DNA of 64,000 nt from a bacterium (GCA_029945725.1 JAQSDB010000001.1:62001-126000), one strand, 5' to 3'; shown: positions 8,855-17,400, numbered from the stretch's first letter. Numbers and translations: made by a program. Notes: generated by a model from the letters alone, not told the origin.

Positions 8855-10132
8855 CTAGCGGATCAGGAACATGGCGAGAACGGCAGCAGCCATCATCAGT
8901 GTTGCCAGCCAGCCCAGAATCCTCAGTCTGGTTGAAACGACAAACTGCCCCATGATTTCCGGGCGAACTGCCATCAGCATCATCACGACCATGATGGGTA
9001 CCGAGATGACGCCGTTGATGACGGCGCTCCAGTAAAGCGCCTTGATGGCATCAATCGAGGTAAATCCGAGTGCAACCCCGATCAGCGTCGAGATGGCAAT
9101 GATGCCGTAGAACCGCTTCGCCTCCATGGGCGCGCGCTCCAGACTGCTTTTCCACTGGAAGGTGCCCGCCATGGCGTAGGCCGACGATGCGGCCAGTACC
9201 GGAATGGCCAGCAATCCGGTGCCAATGATGCCAACGCTGAACAATATAAACGCAAAGTCGCCGCCAATCGGACGCAACGCGGCGGCTGCTTGCGCGGATG
9301 TCTGGATGTCGGTGATTCCGTGCAGGTTGAGCGTGACGGCCGTGGTCAGAATAATGAAGAAGGCCACCAGATTGGAAAAGCCCATGCCGAGATAGGTATC
9401 AATCCGGATGCGATCCAGATTTGTTTTCGCCTGACCGGGGGCATTTATCAGGGGCCGTGATTGTGGGTCGGCGTGCAGCTCTTCAACTTCCTGCGAGGCC
9501 TGCCAGAAGAACAGGTAGGGGCTGATCGTGGTGCCGAACACCGCCACGACAGTGGTGATGTATTCAGGCTTCCAGGACAACTGCGGCGTCAGCGTTTTCA
9601 TCAGCACCTGTGACCAGGGAATATGCACGACAAACGCAGTGGCGACATAGGCCAGCAACGCCAGCGTGAGCCACTTCAGTATACGGACATAGCGCCGGTA
9701 AGGAATGAATACCTGCAGCAGCAGCGAAGCCAGACCGAACACAACGGCGTAGATCTGTGCCGGGCCGCCGACAATCAGTTTCAATGCCTCGCCCATGGCA
9801 GAAACATCGGCGGCGATATTGATGGTGTTGGCAATCAGCAACAGTCCAACCACGGCATACAGCAGCCATGCCGGGTAGTGCCTTCGAATATTGGTCGCCA
9901 GTCCGTGGCCGCTCACCCTGCCGATCCTGGCACTGACTACCTGGATGCCCACCATCAGCGGGTAAGTCAGCAGCACCGTCCACAACATGTTGAAACCGAA
10001 CTGTGCGCCGGCCTGCGAGTAGGTGGCAATCCCGCTGGGATCATCATCCGCAGCACCGGTAATGAGCCCCGGGCCGAGCTTTTTGAGCCACGATGTTTTC
10101 TGGTTTTCAGGAATGGGTTTCACGGTGGACAT
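8855..10132 (-). CDS. Nramp-family metal ion transporter with divergent binding motifs
   Basis: This 425-residue integral membrane protein has about eleven hydrophobic segments and starts with LKKLGPGLITGAADDDPSG, aligned with helix 1 of Nramp proteins. The canonical metal-binding DPGN is DPSG here. The helix-6 region reads TTISPYLFFWQASQEVEE, without the Met-Pro-His triad of MntH-type transporters. This points to one of the Nramp-related subgroups with altered metal selectivity rather than classical Mn/Fe uptake. The ATG at 10132 aligns with the family start but has no strong ribosome site; an upstream ATG at 10171 would add 13 residues. Confidence 0.83.
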   Translation of the reverse strand: MSTVKPIPENQKTSWLKKLGPGLITGAADDDPSGIATYSQAGAQFGFNMLWTVLLTYPLMVGIQVVSARIGRVSGHGLATNIRRHYPAWLLYAVVGLLLIANTINIAADVSAMGEALKLIVGGPAQIYAVVFGLASLLLQVFIPYRRYVRILKWLTLALLAYVATAFVVHIPWSQVLMKTLTPQLSWKPEYITTVVAVFGTTISPYLFFWQASQEVEELHADPQSRPLINAPGQAKTNLDRIRIDTYLGMGFSNLVAFFIILTTAVTLNLHGITDIQTSAQAAAALRPIGGDFAFILFSVGIIGTGLLAIPVLAASSAYAMAGTFQWKSSLERAPMEAKRFYGIIAISTLIGVALGFTSIDAIKALYWSAVINGVISVPIMVVMMLMAVRPEIMGQFVVSTRLRILGWLATLMMAAAVLAMFLIR

Positions 10133-10555
10133 AATTTTAGGTTTACTTGTGGCTGACCATAACATAGGCATCGTGGATCATGATGTAGTACGGGCCTGGT
10201 GATGGCAGAGGGGCGTAGAGCGGATTAGCGGCATGGCCTGCATCACGTCATGCTTTTTAAGGCTATGCGCCGGCCTTGTCGGTTCGTTAGCCCACATGGA
10301 AAACCGCAGGCGCCGGGCAGTGAAAAAATCCTGATTTTTTCCGCCAGTGATTCTGGATGGCGTGCGCGCCTGCAAAGACCCGCACGGAGCAGCGGCCGCA
10401 ATTTATATTGGAGCCGGGTGTAATGCCGGTTTTTTTCAATCGGGTGCCGGATTTATTTTCGCCAGTGCGCCAGTGCGCCAGTGCCGGCGAACATAAATCC
10501 AGTGATGCTGTGCACGGTTACCGGTGTGACGACATGCCTGCCGTTGCCGGCAGGA
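10133..10555. other. Long leader/intergenic region upstream of the Nramp-like gene, with an 8-bp tandem repeat
   Basis: No gene is supported here. An 8-bp unit GCCAGTGC is repeated three times without gaps at 10461-10484. On the minus strand an A/T-rich hairpin-like segment lies around 10320-10341. I looked for a Mn-type (yybP-ykoY) or Mg-type riboswitch core for the Nramp gene and could not recognise one. Confidence 0.4.
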
Positions 10556-11215
10556 TCAGCCTCTTATGCCAGTGCCGGCGTTGCGGCTTTTGGCCGGCTT
10601 GCAGTCCTTGTCCCCCGGCGTGCAGTCAAGCGTCTTGCGCAGGGCTTTTTTGGCCATATTGACCGGGTTGGTCGCAGCAGCCGGTTCTACCGAGTCCACC
10701 TTGCACTGGGTGATTTTACCGGCGGCCGTGCACAGGCATTTGCCTGGGCGATTGCCGTTTTGCCCCGCCATGGCGGTGGCGCGCTGGCAGGCCTCCCTGG
10801 CAGTGGGTGCGGTGGCGCTGCTGGTCATCACCACGGTGTTGCCCGGTGCGGATTTCGATGGCATGCAGGCATAGCCGCCCTTGTCGTTGGTGAACCTGTA
10901 GGAGGCGTAATTGCCGTAGCAGGCGCCCAGGGTGATATTCGCACCGGGTGGCAGCGCCGCCGGATTGTTTTCCACGGCATCGGGTTGCAACAGCGTATCC
11001 CTGCGGTAAAACGGCTGCGAACCGCATTTGCCGTCCTGCAGGTCAGGATCGCTGGAGTCATGGCACCAGAACACGGCAATCGGCCGGTCGCAGGTATTCG
11101 TCAGCGTCGTTGCGCCCTCCACGGTATTGCGCTGAACGCAATCGGTGGCATCTTCCGCGAGTGCCGGGCGTGAGCAGCAAAGCAGCAGGAGCAGGGAGGT
11201 CAGCAGATGGCGCAT
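10556..11215 (-). CDS. Exported cysteine-rich protein of unknown function
   Basis: The 219-residue product has a signal peptide ending at ALA-ED and at least ten cysteines in the mature part. They include DCVQ, NTCDRP, FWCHDS, GKCGS, GACYGN, GYACMP, CLCTAA, QCKVD and DCTPGDKDCKP. The spacing suggests a disulphide-rented, periplasmic or surface domain, with a basic tail after residue 190. I do not recognise the family. It is the last gene of the minus-strand run of exported proteins from 16.0 kb, 76 bp after the coiled-coil gene, and may therefore act with them. The ATG at 11215 fits the signal peptide; longer frames upstream are not signal-like. Confidence 0.65.
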   Translation of the reverse strand: MRHLLTSLLLLLCCSRPALAEDATDCVQRNTVEGATTLTNTCDRPIAVFWCHDSSDPDLQDGKCGSQPFYRRDTLLQPDAVENNPAALPPGANITLGACYGNYASYRFTNDKGGYACMPSKSAPGNTVVMTSSATAPTAREACQRATAMAGQNGNRPGKCLCTAAGKITQCKVDSVEPAAATNPVNMAKKALRKTLDCTPGDKDCKPAKSRNAGTGIRG

Positions 11216-11291
11216 GATTATTCTCGGCAGTGATGAGTCAGAGAGCTTGTTCATTCTGTAAGAGCTGAGCGGACGGCACCCGCCGCTTTTT

Positions 11292-12254
11292 TCAATACGG
11301 ATACGGGCAATAGCGGCACTGGCTTTTCCCGCCCACGGCATCGAGGAGACTGCGCAGGGTACGGCAATTGGCGCGCCCTTCCTGATCGTGATCCGTGCTT
11401 CCTGTTGCGCGATGCAGGCAGGCATCAAAGGCCGCTATCTTGCAGTACTGGTCTGTCTGCGGGTCATCGTCGGGGCCGTCGTAGCTGCTGCCACAGGCCA
11501 TGGTCGCTGCCAGCTGGCTATCAAGCACCTTGTCACCGGTGGCGGGCAGCGCTTCGTTGCGAAGAGATGGCGTGCTCTGGCCTGCAAGTGTGGTGGAGGG
11601 GAATTGGCTGGTGGCTGCAGGCGTCGCAGGCATTGACGGCGCCGTATAGGCCGAACGCGGTGGCGGATTTCTTGAGGCCGCAGCGGCGGACAGCAGTCGC
11701 TGGTTTTCCTGCTCCTGGCGCTGGCCGGCCGCCTGCAGGTTTTGCCAGTTGCGTTGTGCGGCGGCGTCACTTGCCATCTTCATGGCCTGTTGTTCCTGCA
11801 TCTTCCCGGCGAGGATTGAACCAAACATGACAAGCTGGCTCGCTGTACTTGGCTGGGCATCTGCCTCTGCCTGGCGTTGTGCCGCCTCCGCACGTGCCTG
11901 CTCTTCCGCTATCCGGCGCTGCTCTGCGATACGGCGGTGTTCGTCTTCTGCCACACGCTGGCGCTCTGCCAGCAGGGACTGCCGGATTGAGCCCAGGGCT
12001 CTCTTGTCCTGCGAGCTGCCGGCCGATCTGGCGGCGTCGGCAATCTTTTTTTCGGCGCAGTCAAAGGCATGTGCACGAATGCAGGCATTTGCCTTGTCGG
12101 CCAGATCCATGAAATCAAGGTGATCCAGCTGGTCCAGTTGATCCAGCTGGTCCAGCATCTTTTTCTGTTGCTCGGCTCCTGCCTGGACGGCGAGCGGCAT
12201 CAATGCCAGCAAGCCGGCTAAAACAGTGAGCCATAACCATTTATGGATATTCAT
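11292..12254 (-). CDS. Exported coiled-coil protein with LDQ repeats, unknown function
   Basis: This 320-residue protein has a signal peptide (about residues 1-25), then a tandem LDQ tract encoded by a 9-bp DNA repeat. A helical DUF-like stretch with two Cys (ACIRAHAFDC) follows, then an Ala/Arg/Glu/Gln-rich coiled coil at about 95-135, a Pro/Ser/Thr-rich linker, and a C-terminal Cys-containing domain with YCKIAAFDACLHRATG and a final CRYCPYPY. The layout of coiled coil plus flexible linker plus small disulphide domain suggests a periplasmic spacer or adaptor. It lies between the DUF4105 gene (36 bp) and the Cys-rich gene. The family is not recognised. Confidence 0.65.
   Translation of the reverse strand: MNIHKWLWLTVLAGLLALMPLAVQAGAEQQKKMLDQLDQLDQLDHLDFMDLADKANACIRAHAFDCAEKKIADAARSAGSSQDKRALGSIRQSLLAERQRVAEDEHRRIAEQRRIAEEQARAEAAQRQAEADAQPSTASQLVMFGSILAGKMQEQQAMKMASDAAAQRNWQNLQAAGQRQEQENQRLLSAAAASRNPPPRSAYTAPSMPATPAATSQFPSTTLAGQSTPSLRNEALPATGDKVLDSQLAATMACGSSYDGPDDDPQTDQYCKIAAFDACLHRATGSTDHDQEGRANCRTLRSLLDAVGGKSQCRYCPYPY
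12122..12157 (-). repeat. 9-bp tandem repeat encoding the LDQ tract
   Basis: Four consecutive 9-bp units alternate GATCCAGCT and GGTCCAGTT-like copies, encoding Leu-Asp-Gln triplets just after the signal peptide of the coiled-coil protein. The 16-base core of the double unit recurs exactly at 12122-12137 and 12140-12155. Its multiple-of-three length means copy-number change would lengthen or shorten the protein without a frameshift. Confidence 0.8.
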
Positions 12255-12290
12255 CGCGGTCCTCTTTTATGCACGCGGAAAATTAACGGA

Positions 12291-13979
12291 TCACATTTTT
12301 TTCAACAAGTTAATGTTTTCGATGGTTTCCGAAAAATACGCTGACTCAGCGTTCAGGTGCTGCCACGGCAAGGATGCCGTATCACTTATGCCGGCGATGG
12401 CTTCAGTCAGCAATTTTTTACTTTGTGCGGACTGACAGTGTGATGCTTGCGCGGAGGTTTCGGGAATGCCGGTTTTTTCCGGAATGCCATCCAGTCTTTG
12501 CAGGGGGCTGGTGAATTGCCTGATCGGAGCCAGCAGGCAGTCATCGAATACCCGGGCATGTTCGGCATCCAGCCGGGCGTGAATGCGGTCTGCCCTTGCC
12601 AGGAAGTCCTGTTGTTCAAGGTATTTCGCCCCTTCCTGCATCAGGATTCGCTCGCTGCGCAAAAGCGCATATTCTTCGAGCATTAATTGCGCCTCGCGCA
12701 AATGCCGGTCCTCCGCAAGGCGCGTGACAAAGCGTGTGTCTTCATGGCGATTCTGCCGCCTTGCTGCAGGGGTGATGTGCAAATAGGTATCCAGGTCGAC
12801 GAACGCCGGTTGCTGCATGGCGGCCCGGACCTCGATCAAGGCCTTGTCGTAGAATTCCCGGGTGCTGGAAAAAAAATAGCCATCATGTTCGGCGGCATCC
12901 TGCGGAGACAGCTTGCTGCCGTCGGCCAGCGGGCCGGCCTTTATCGCGTCGAAGAGGCTGTCAGGGCGCAGGTAGCGCCCCTTTCCCTGTGTGCTCATGG
13001 CATATTCAGGCCATGTCGCCTGCAGGGCCTGCTGCATCATTGTTGCGCAGTTGTGGGTAAAGAAGCGGTAGTCGCCGGTGTAGCGCCAGTGTATGTCTGA
13101 AAGCTCGCGCACCATCTGCTGCCGTTGCGCATCGTCGAGCTGCAAGGGCAGTGAGTAGACCTCGCGAAATTCGCCAATGGCATATTGCTCATAGACATCC
13201 ATGAAGCGGTTGGCAAACAGATAGGCCCTGTAATCGCCCTTGAGAGCCTTCAGAGTATCCAGCGAGAACTCGTCAATCTGTGCCTGGAATCCCAGCACAA
13301 TATGCTCGAACAGATTGGCATTGCAGGCTTCTTCGGAGGTCTTTCCTTCCGGGCACACCACCAGCCGCAGGGCGACATGACCAAAGCGTGATGCCATGCT
13401 GCCGCTCTTGCTCGCAAACAGCAGATGAATGGATTTGACCCGTGCCGGATCAAGCCAGACGACATTCGGATTTTCATAGCGGGTAAGAAGTGAAAAAGGC
13501 ACGGGTGCCTGACATGGCGTGGGCGCAAGGTCTGCGCCGTAGCGCTGCCGGAAATAGCGGGCATAAACGGGCTGGCGACAAGTGAAGCCGGATTGCGTCA
13601 GATAGTCTGCCAGGGTTTGGGCATAGGGCTGCTGCCGTTTCCGGCTTGTGCCGATGACGACATCATGCAGGCGTTCAAATTCGGCGTCGGGCAACAGGGT
13701 TTTGTTTTGCGTGTGCGTCAATACATCGATCAGGGTCGCGCGGACATCAGGAGCTTCGGCCTCCTGTGGTGCCTCAGCCGGGGCAGCGTCCTGCAGGCGC
13801 ACCGTCCCAGCCTGCAGGATGTTCTGGCGCAGCGCGGCCGGCGCCTCCTGAAGCACGGCCTGCACCCGCTGCCAGTGGCGCACAGGAATCGGCGCTGCCC
13901 CTCCTGATGTGACCGGACGGGGCGTTGTTGCGCAGCCGGCCAGAAATGCTGCGATCAGGAGGGCGGCAAAACGGATCAT
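12291..13979 (-). CDS. DUF4105-domain lipoprotein
   Basis: The 562-residue product begins with a lipoprotein signal peptide and lipobox LAGC (Cys15). After a variable N-terminal part it contains the DUF4105 core: LLFASKSGSMASRFGHVALRL near the middle and FFTHNCATMM further on, with conserved His and Cys that suggest a papain-like or NlpC-like fold. DUF4105 proteins are mostly predicted envelope proteins of unknown activity. A long helical C-terminal region with RLAEDRHLREAQLMLEEY follows. Its ATG overlaps the stop of the upstream PEGA gene by four bases (ATGA), so the two are coupled. Membrane sorting to the inner or outer leaflet is not decided. Confidence 0.82.
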   Translation of the reverse strand: MIRFAALLIAAFLAGCATTPRPVTSGGAAPIPVRHWQRVQAVLQEAPAALRQNILQAGTVRLQDAAPAEAPQEAEAPDVRATLIDVLTHTQNKTLLPDAEFERLHDVVIGTSRKRQQPYAQTLADYLTQSGFTCRQPVYARYFRQRYGADLAPTPCQAPVPFSLLTRYENPNVVWLDPARVKSIHLLFASKSGSMASRFGHVALRLVVCPEGKTSEEACNANLFEHIVLGFQAQIDEFSLDTLKALKGDYRAYLFANRFMDVYEQYAIGEFREVYSLPLQLDDAQRQQMVRELSDIHWRYTGDYRFFTHNCATMMQQALQATWPEYAMSTQGKGRYLRPDSLFDAIKAGPLADGSKLSPQDAAEHDGYFFSSTREFYDKALIEVRAAMQQPAFVDLDTYLHITPAARRQNRHEDTRFVTRLAEDRHLREAQLMLEEYALLRSERILMQEGAKYLEQQDFLARADRIHARLDAEHARVFDDCLLAPIRQFTSPLQRLDGIPEKTGIPETSAQASHCQSAQSKKLLTEAIAGISDTASLPWQHLNAESAYFSETIENINLLKKM

Positions 13980-14944
13980 TTACCGGCGGCAAATGCAGCG
14001 GCGTCAGTTGCCTGGGCGGCGGTCTTCTGCGGTGCCGAGACCCGTGCAATCAGGGATTCCGGTTTGCCCCAGGCGGACGGGCGAATCGCGGCCTCGTTCT
14101 TTATGGTGGCAACCTGCGTGGATTTCACGGGCAGGGAGATCAGGTCGGTCACCATGCCTGAAATCGACGAGGGAACGCCGGTAGAGAGGATGCAGATGAC
14201 GTTGTTAGCGCCGCAGCCAGCGCCATTGGCCATTTTGCTGGTGTACTCGTCATACCGGATGCTGTCGATTCTGCTGTTTTTTGCCTGGACTTTTTCTTGT
14301 GCCAGCTTTTCTTGCCGGGCAACGATGATTTTATCGCGCCATGCTTTTGCTTGCGCGGCATCCTTGTCTACGCCGGTTCCGGTTTCAAAGCGCGTTGCCA
14401 TGGATTCCATTGCACTGATGTCGCCAGCACTTGCCTTGATGTTTTCTGCGTAGGCATCAAGCACTTGCTGTTTTTCAGCGGCAGCGGCTAGCTTGCCGCG
14501 CCAGAGCCGGGCTTTTGCCGGGTCTTTTTTCAGGCCGGTTCCGGTGTCGTAGTAGGTTACTACCTTCTTCATGGCTTCCACGTCGCCGGCCTCGGCGGCG
14601 AGCAATTGCTTGCTGGCCTCGGCTGCTTTCAGTTTGAGCCCGCCTTCGGCCGTTAATTGCGGCGCAGACAGGATGACCTCCACGCGCTGGGGAACGCCCT
14701 CAATCACGGTCAGCTGTTTTTCGAAGAGCTGTTCGTAATCGCCGGCTGTTTTTCGCGCCAGCAAGCGTACGGTCCCCGCTTCCACGGGGGCATCCACGGG
14801 GCAGCTTCCGACCGACCGGCCGTTGATATAGACCTCGGCGCCAGTATTCTGGTCATCACATTTGACGCGGACGAAGCTGCCGGCAGCAGCTGAAAAAGAC
14901 ACGACCATTGCGGCCAGTCCGCAGACGTAAGCGGTTTTTTTCAT
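13976..14944 (-). CDS. Exported PEGA-domain protein with Sel1-like repeats (second tandem copy)
   Basis: The 322-residue product has a signal peptide ending at SAAAG, then a PEGA domain (about 22-90) beginning SFVRVKCDDQNTGAEVYING with the small carbohydrate/peptidoglycan-associated beta fold. Two Sel1-like units follow, recognisable by YYDTGTGLKKDPAKARLWR and RFETGTGVDKDAAQAKAWR. The C-terminal part has a hydrophobic GMVTDLISLPV segment and SAWGKPESLIARV. It is clearly homologous to the upstream neighbour at 15075-16010 and differs mainly in the last third. GGAGG precedes the ATG at 14944. Its stop overlaps the DUF4105 start. Function is unknown; envelope scaffold is an inference. Confidence 0.8.
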   Translation of the reverse strand: MKKTAYVCGLAAMVVSFSAAAGSFVRVKCDDQNTGAEVYINGRSVGSCPVDAPVEAGTVRLLARKTAGDYEQLFEKQLTVIEGVPQRVEVILSAPQLTAEGGLKLKAAEASKQLLAAEAGDVEAMKKVVTYYDTGTGLKKDPAKARLWRGKLAAAAEKQQVLDAYAENIKASAGDISAMESMATRFETGTGVDKDAAQAKAWRDKIIVARQEKLAQEKVQAKNSRIDSIRYDEYTSKMANGAGCGANNVICILSTGVPSSISGMVTDLISLPVKSTQVATIKNEAAIRPSAWGKPESLIARVSAPQKTAAQATDAAAFAAGK

Positions 14945-14994
14945 TGCATCCCTCCAGGAAGTTAAACAGGAATCCGAAACGGAAAACAAACATC

Positions 14995-15032
14995 CGGCCG
15001 GAATGGTCCTTTGCGCACGGCCATTCCGGCCG
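14995..15032. other. Perfect 12-bp stem-loop between the tandem PEGA genes
   Basis: CGGCCGGAATGG (14995-15006) and its exact complement (15021-15032) can form a 12-bp stem with a 14-base loop in the 130-bp gap between the two paralogues. It lacks a clean T-run on the minus strand, so a processing or mRNA-stability element is as likely as an attenuator. CATCCGGC at 14991 can alternatively pair with GCCGGATG at 15046-15053. Confidence 0.55.
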
Positions 15033-15074
15033 AAGAAAAAGGCTTGCCGGATGTCACCGGCAGGCCAGAAGTCT

Positions 15075-16010
15075 TTAATTATTGCGTTGCCCTGCCTCAC
15101 CTTGCCCTGCTGCCCGGGCGATCATGGATTCAGGGTTTCCCCATCGGGATGGCCGGGTCGCCGCCTGCGCGTTTATCTTTTGCATTTCTGTCAGGTCGGA
15201 CGGCAATTCGGTTATGCCCTTGATGGTGGAAAAGGGCAGGGCGAGCCAGCTTATGCTGGAGAATCCCACCAGGTTTTTTGCGCTTTTATCGCTTGCAGGT
15301 ATCTGCATGAAATCCCGCAAATCCCTGAAGGGGGCTGCCGCTGCCAGTCGGGCCTTTTTGTCGGCTACTTTCTTTTCGCGCGTTGCCACTTCGGCTTTTT
15401 CGCGCCATGCAAGGGCTTGCGCGGAATCTTTGGCGACCCCCATGCCAGAGTCATAGCGCGCCGCCATTTCCTGCATTGCCGCAATGTCTCCAGCCATGGC
15501 CCTGGCCTTGCTGGCCTCCGCGCTGCGCACCTGTTCCTGTGCGGCAGTGGCCTCGATTTTCTCGCGCCAGATCCGGGCCTTTGCGGCATCCTGCTTCACG
15601 CCCAGTCCTGTTTCGTAATAGCCGGCAATTTTCTTCATGGCGGCGGTATCGCCGGCCTCTGCCGCCTGCAGCTGCTTGCCGGCTTCGACCGCTTCCTGCC
15701 GGAGCCTGCCGGCGCTGGTTAATTGTGGTGCGGACAGGATGACTTCCACGCGCTGGGGAACGCCCTCTGTCACGGTCAGCTGTTTTTCGAAAAGCTGTTC
15801 ATAGTCGCCGGCTGTTTTTCGTGCCTGCAAGCGGACGGTTCCTGCTTCCACGGCGGCATCCACGGGGCAGGCTCCGACGGACCGGCCGTTGATGGAGATT
15901 TCAGCGCCCGTATTCTGGTCATCACACTTGATGCGCACGAAGCTGCCGGCAGTGGCCGAAAAAGACAGGGCCATTGCCACCAGTCCTGCGCTGTAAATGA
16001 CTTTTTTCAT
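15075..16010 (-). CDS. Exported PEGA-domain protein with Sel1-like repeats (first tandem copy)
   Basis: This 311-residue protein has the same layout as its downstream paralogue: signal peptide, PEGA domain starting SFVRIKCDDQNTGAEISING, and two Sel1-like units (YYETGLGVKQDAAKARIWR and RYDSGMGVAKDSAQALAWR). The C-terminal part contains SRWGNPESMIARA, matching the paralogue's motif. GGGGGAG upstream supports the ATG at 16010. It heads the run of five exported-protein genes reading down to 10556. The tandem arrangement indicates local duplication followed by divergence; a role in envelope assembly is inferred only from domains and company. Confidence 0.8.
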   Translation of the reverse strand: MKKVIYSAGLVAMALSFSATAGSFVRIKCDDQNTGAEISINGRSVGACPVDAAVEAGTVRLQARKTAGDYEQLFEKQLTVTEGVPQRVEVILSAPQLTSAGRLRQEAVEAGKQLQAAEAGDTAAMKKIAGYYETGLGVKQDAAKARIWREKIEATAAQEQVRSAEASKARAMAGDIAAMQEMAARYDSGMGVAKDSAQALAWREKAEVATREKKVADKKARLAAAAPFRDLRDFMQIPASDKSAKNLVGFSSISWLALPFSTIKGITELPSDLTEMQKINAQAATRPSRWGNPESMIARAAGQGEAGQRNN

Positions 16011-16200
16011 TGCTCCCCCTGCGATGTCGTTGCGCCGGCTCTCATCGCCCCTGAGGACGGCAGCCGGAAAGTTTCCATCATTGTTTTTTATGAAAGTTTT
16101 ATATCCGTGTGGCAACGGCCTCTAGCGGCGTGCCATCAAGAAATCCTGTTGGTGTTTTACCCCAGGACGGCGGCGTCTGGCTATCGTGCGATCGCCAGAA

Positions 16201-17400
16201 TCAGGATTTTATAAACACCTTCCCCGCCAGCCACATGGCTACGATGGTCATGGTCATGGCGCCGTAACCGACGATGTCATAATTCAGCAAATGTCCTTCG
16301 GCATCCTGAGTAAGGATCAGCGTGGGCAGAAAGGCAGCCGCGCTGGCAGCCAGCTGTTGCAGGGCGGCATTCATGCTGAGAAAGCGCCCGCGCAGCCCGG
16401 TCGTGCTGGCGGCGGTAATCAGGGCGAGGGCGGGAATCAGTCGTCCGGAAATAAACACCATGAAAAAAGTGGTGGTGAGCAGAACCCATGGCAGGGGCAG
16501 CGCAGGCAGATGCGTTATGGCAAACAGGGGCAGCAGGGAAATGGCGGCGAGAATGTGCAGGGTGCGTGCCTTGCCGAAGCGGTCGGAAAGGCGGCCAATC
16601 AGCGGCGCGGTAAACAGCGTGGCAAGGCCGCCGCAGAAATAAATCAGGGCCAGTTGTGATTCGGTCAGGCCGACGTTGTGCACCATATACGGGCTGATAA
16701 ACGGGATTACGCTGAATCCCGCCAGCATGAGTGCCGCAATCAGGGCAAAGGCACGCCAGTGATTGCCGACCCGGAACACGGCCTGCAAGGTGTCTTTCAT
16801 GGCGACGCGGCTTTTGTCCTGCGCGGGAATGGACGGCAGCGTGCGCAGGGCCAGCAGGCCCAGCACCAGCCCTGCCGCTGCCACGAAAATAAAAGGGGTG
16901 CGCCAGCTGAAATGTGTGGCGAGGAAAACCCCGAGGGGAACACCGGCCACCGCCGCAAGGGAAAAGGCAGTCATGACACGTCCGGTGGCGGCACCGCGGC
17001 GTTCTTCGGGAATACAGTCACCAAGAAAGGCCAGTATGTTGGCTCCCACTACGCCCCCGAACATGCCGGCCAGCAATCGCGCGACCAGCAGGCTGTGAAA
17101 GTCCCAGGCGAAGCCGCAGGCCAGTGTAGCAAGCACGAAACCGGAGAAAACACCGAGCAGCATGCGGCGCCGGTCAAAGCGGTCAATGATGAAGGCGCAG
17201 GCAAAGCCGGCGAGACCCGCACTCAGCGTATAGGCCGCGACCAGCAGGCCGAACTGTCCCGGCGTGATGTGCAGCAGGCGCATGAGCTGCGGCCCCAGTG
17301 GCATCAGGATCATGAAATCGACGATGTGACAGAACTGGATGCCGGCAAGCAGGCGTACCAGGTTTTTTTCGGCAGCAGGTGTGAGTATCAGTGCAGACAT
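16201..17400 (-). CDS. MFS transporter (drug/sugar efflux type)
   Basis: This 399-residue protein has twelve predicted membrane helices. The loop-2/3 motif reads FIIDRFDRRRMLLG, close to the MFS A-motif, and the second-half equivalent reads LIGRLSDRFGKARTL. Helix 5 contains the antiporter-like PLGVFLATHFSWRTPF segment found in AraJ/YdhP-type exporters. The substrate cannot be inferred. The gene is divergent from nasT, 120 bp away, and convergent or unlinked with the envelope operon to its left, so it may be a stand-alone unit. Confidence 0.85.
   Translation of the reverse strand: MSALILTPAAEKNLVRLLAGIQFCHIVDFMILMPLGPQLMRLLHITPGQFGLLVAAYTLSAGLAGFACAFIIDRFDRRRMLLGVFSGFVLATLACGFAWDFHSLLVARLLAGMFGGVVGANILAFLGDCIPEERRGAATGRVMTAFSLAAVAGVPLGVFLATHFSWRTPFIFVAAAGLVLGLLALRTLPSIPAQDKSRVAMKDTLQAVFRVGNHWRAFALIAALMLAGFSVIPFISPYMVHNVGLTESQLALIYFCGGLATLFTAPLIGRLSDRFGKARTLHILAAISLLPLFAITHLPALPLPWVLLTTTFFMVFISGRLIPALALITAASTTGLRGRFLSMNAALQQLAASAAAFLPTLILTQDAEGHLLNYDIVGYGAMTMTIVAMWLAGKVFIKS

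Noticed and set aside
10133-10555. Riboswitch (Mn or Mg type) upstream of the Nramp-like gene
   Set aside because: I could not find the conserved core of either class by eye; only a covariance search could settle it.
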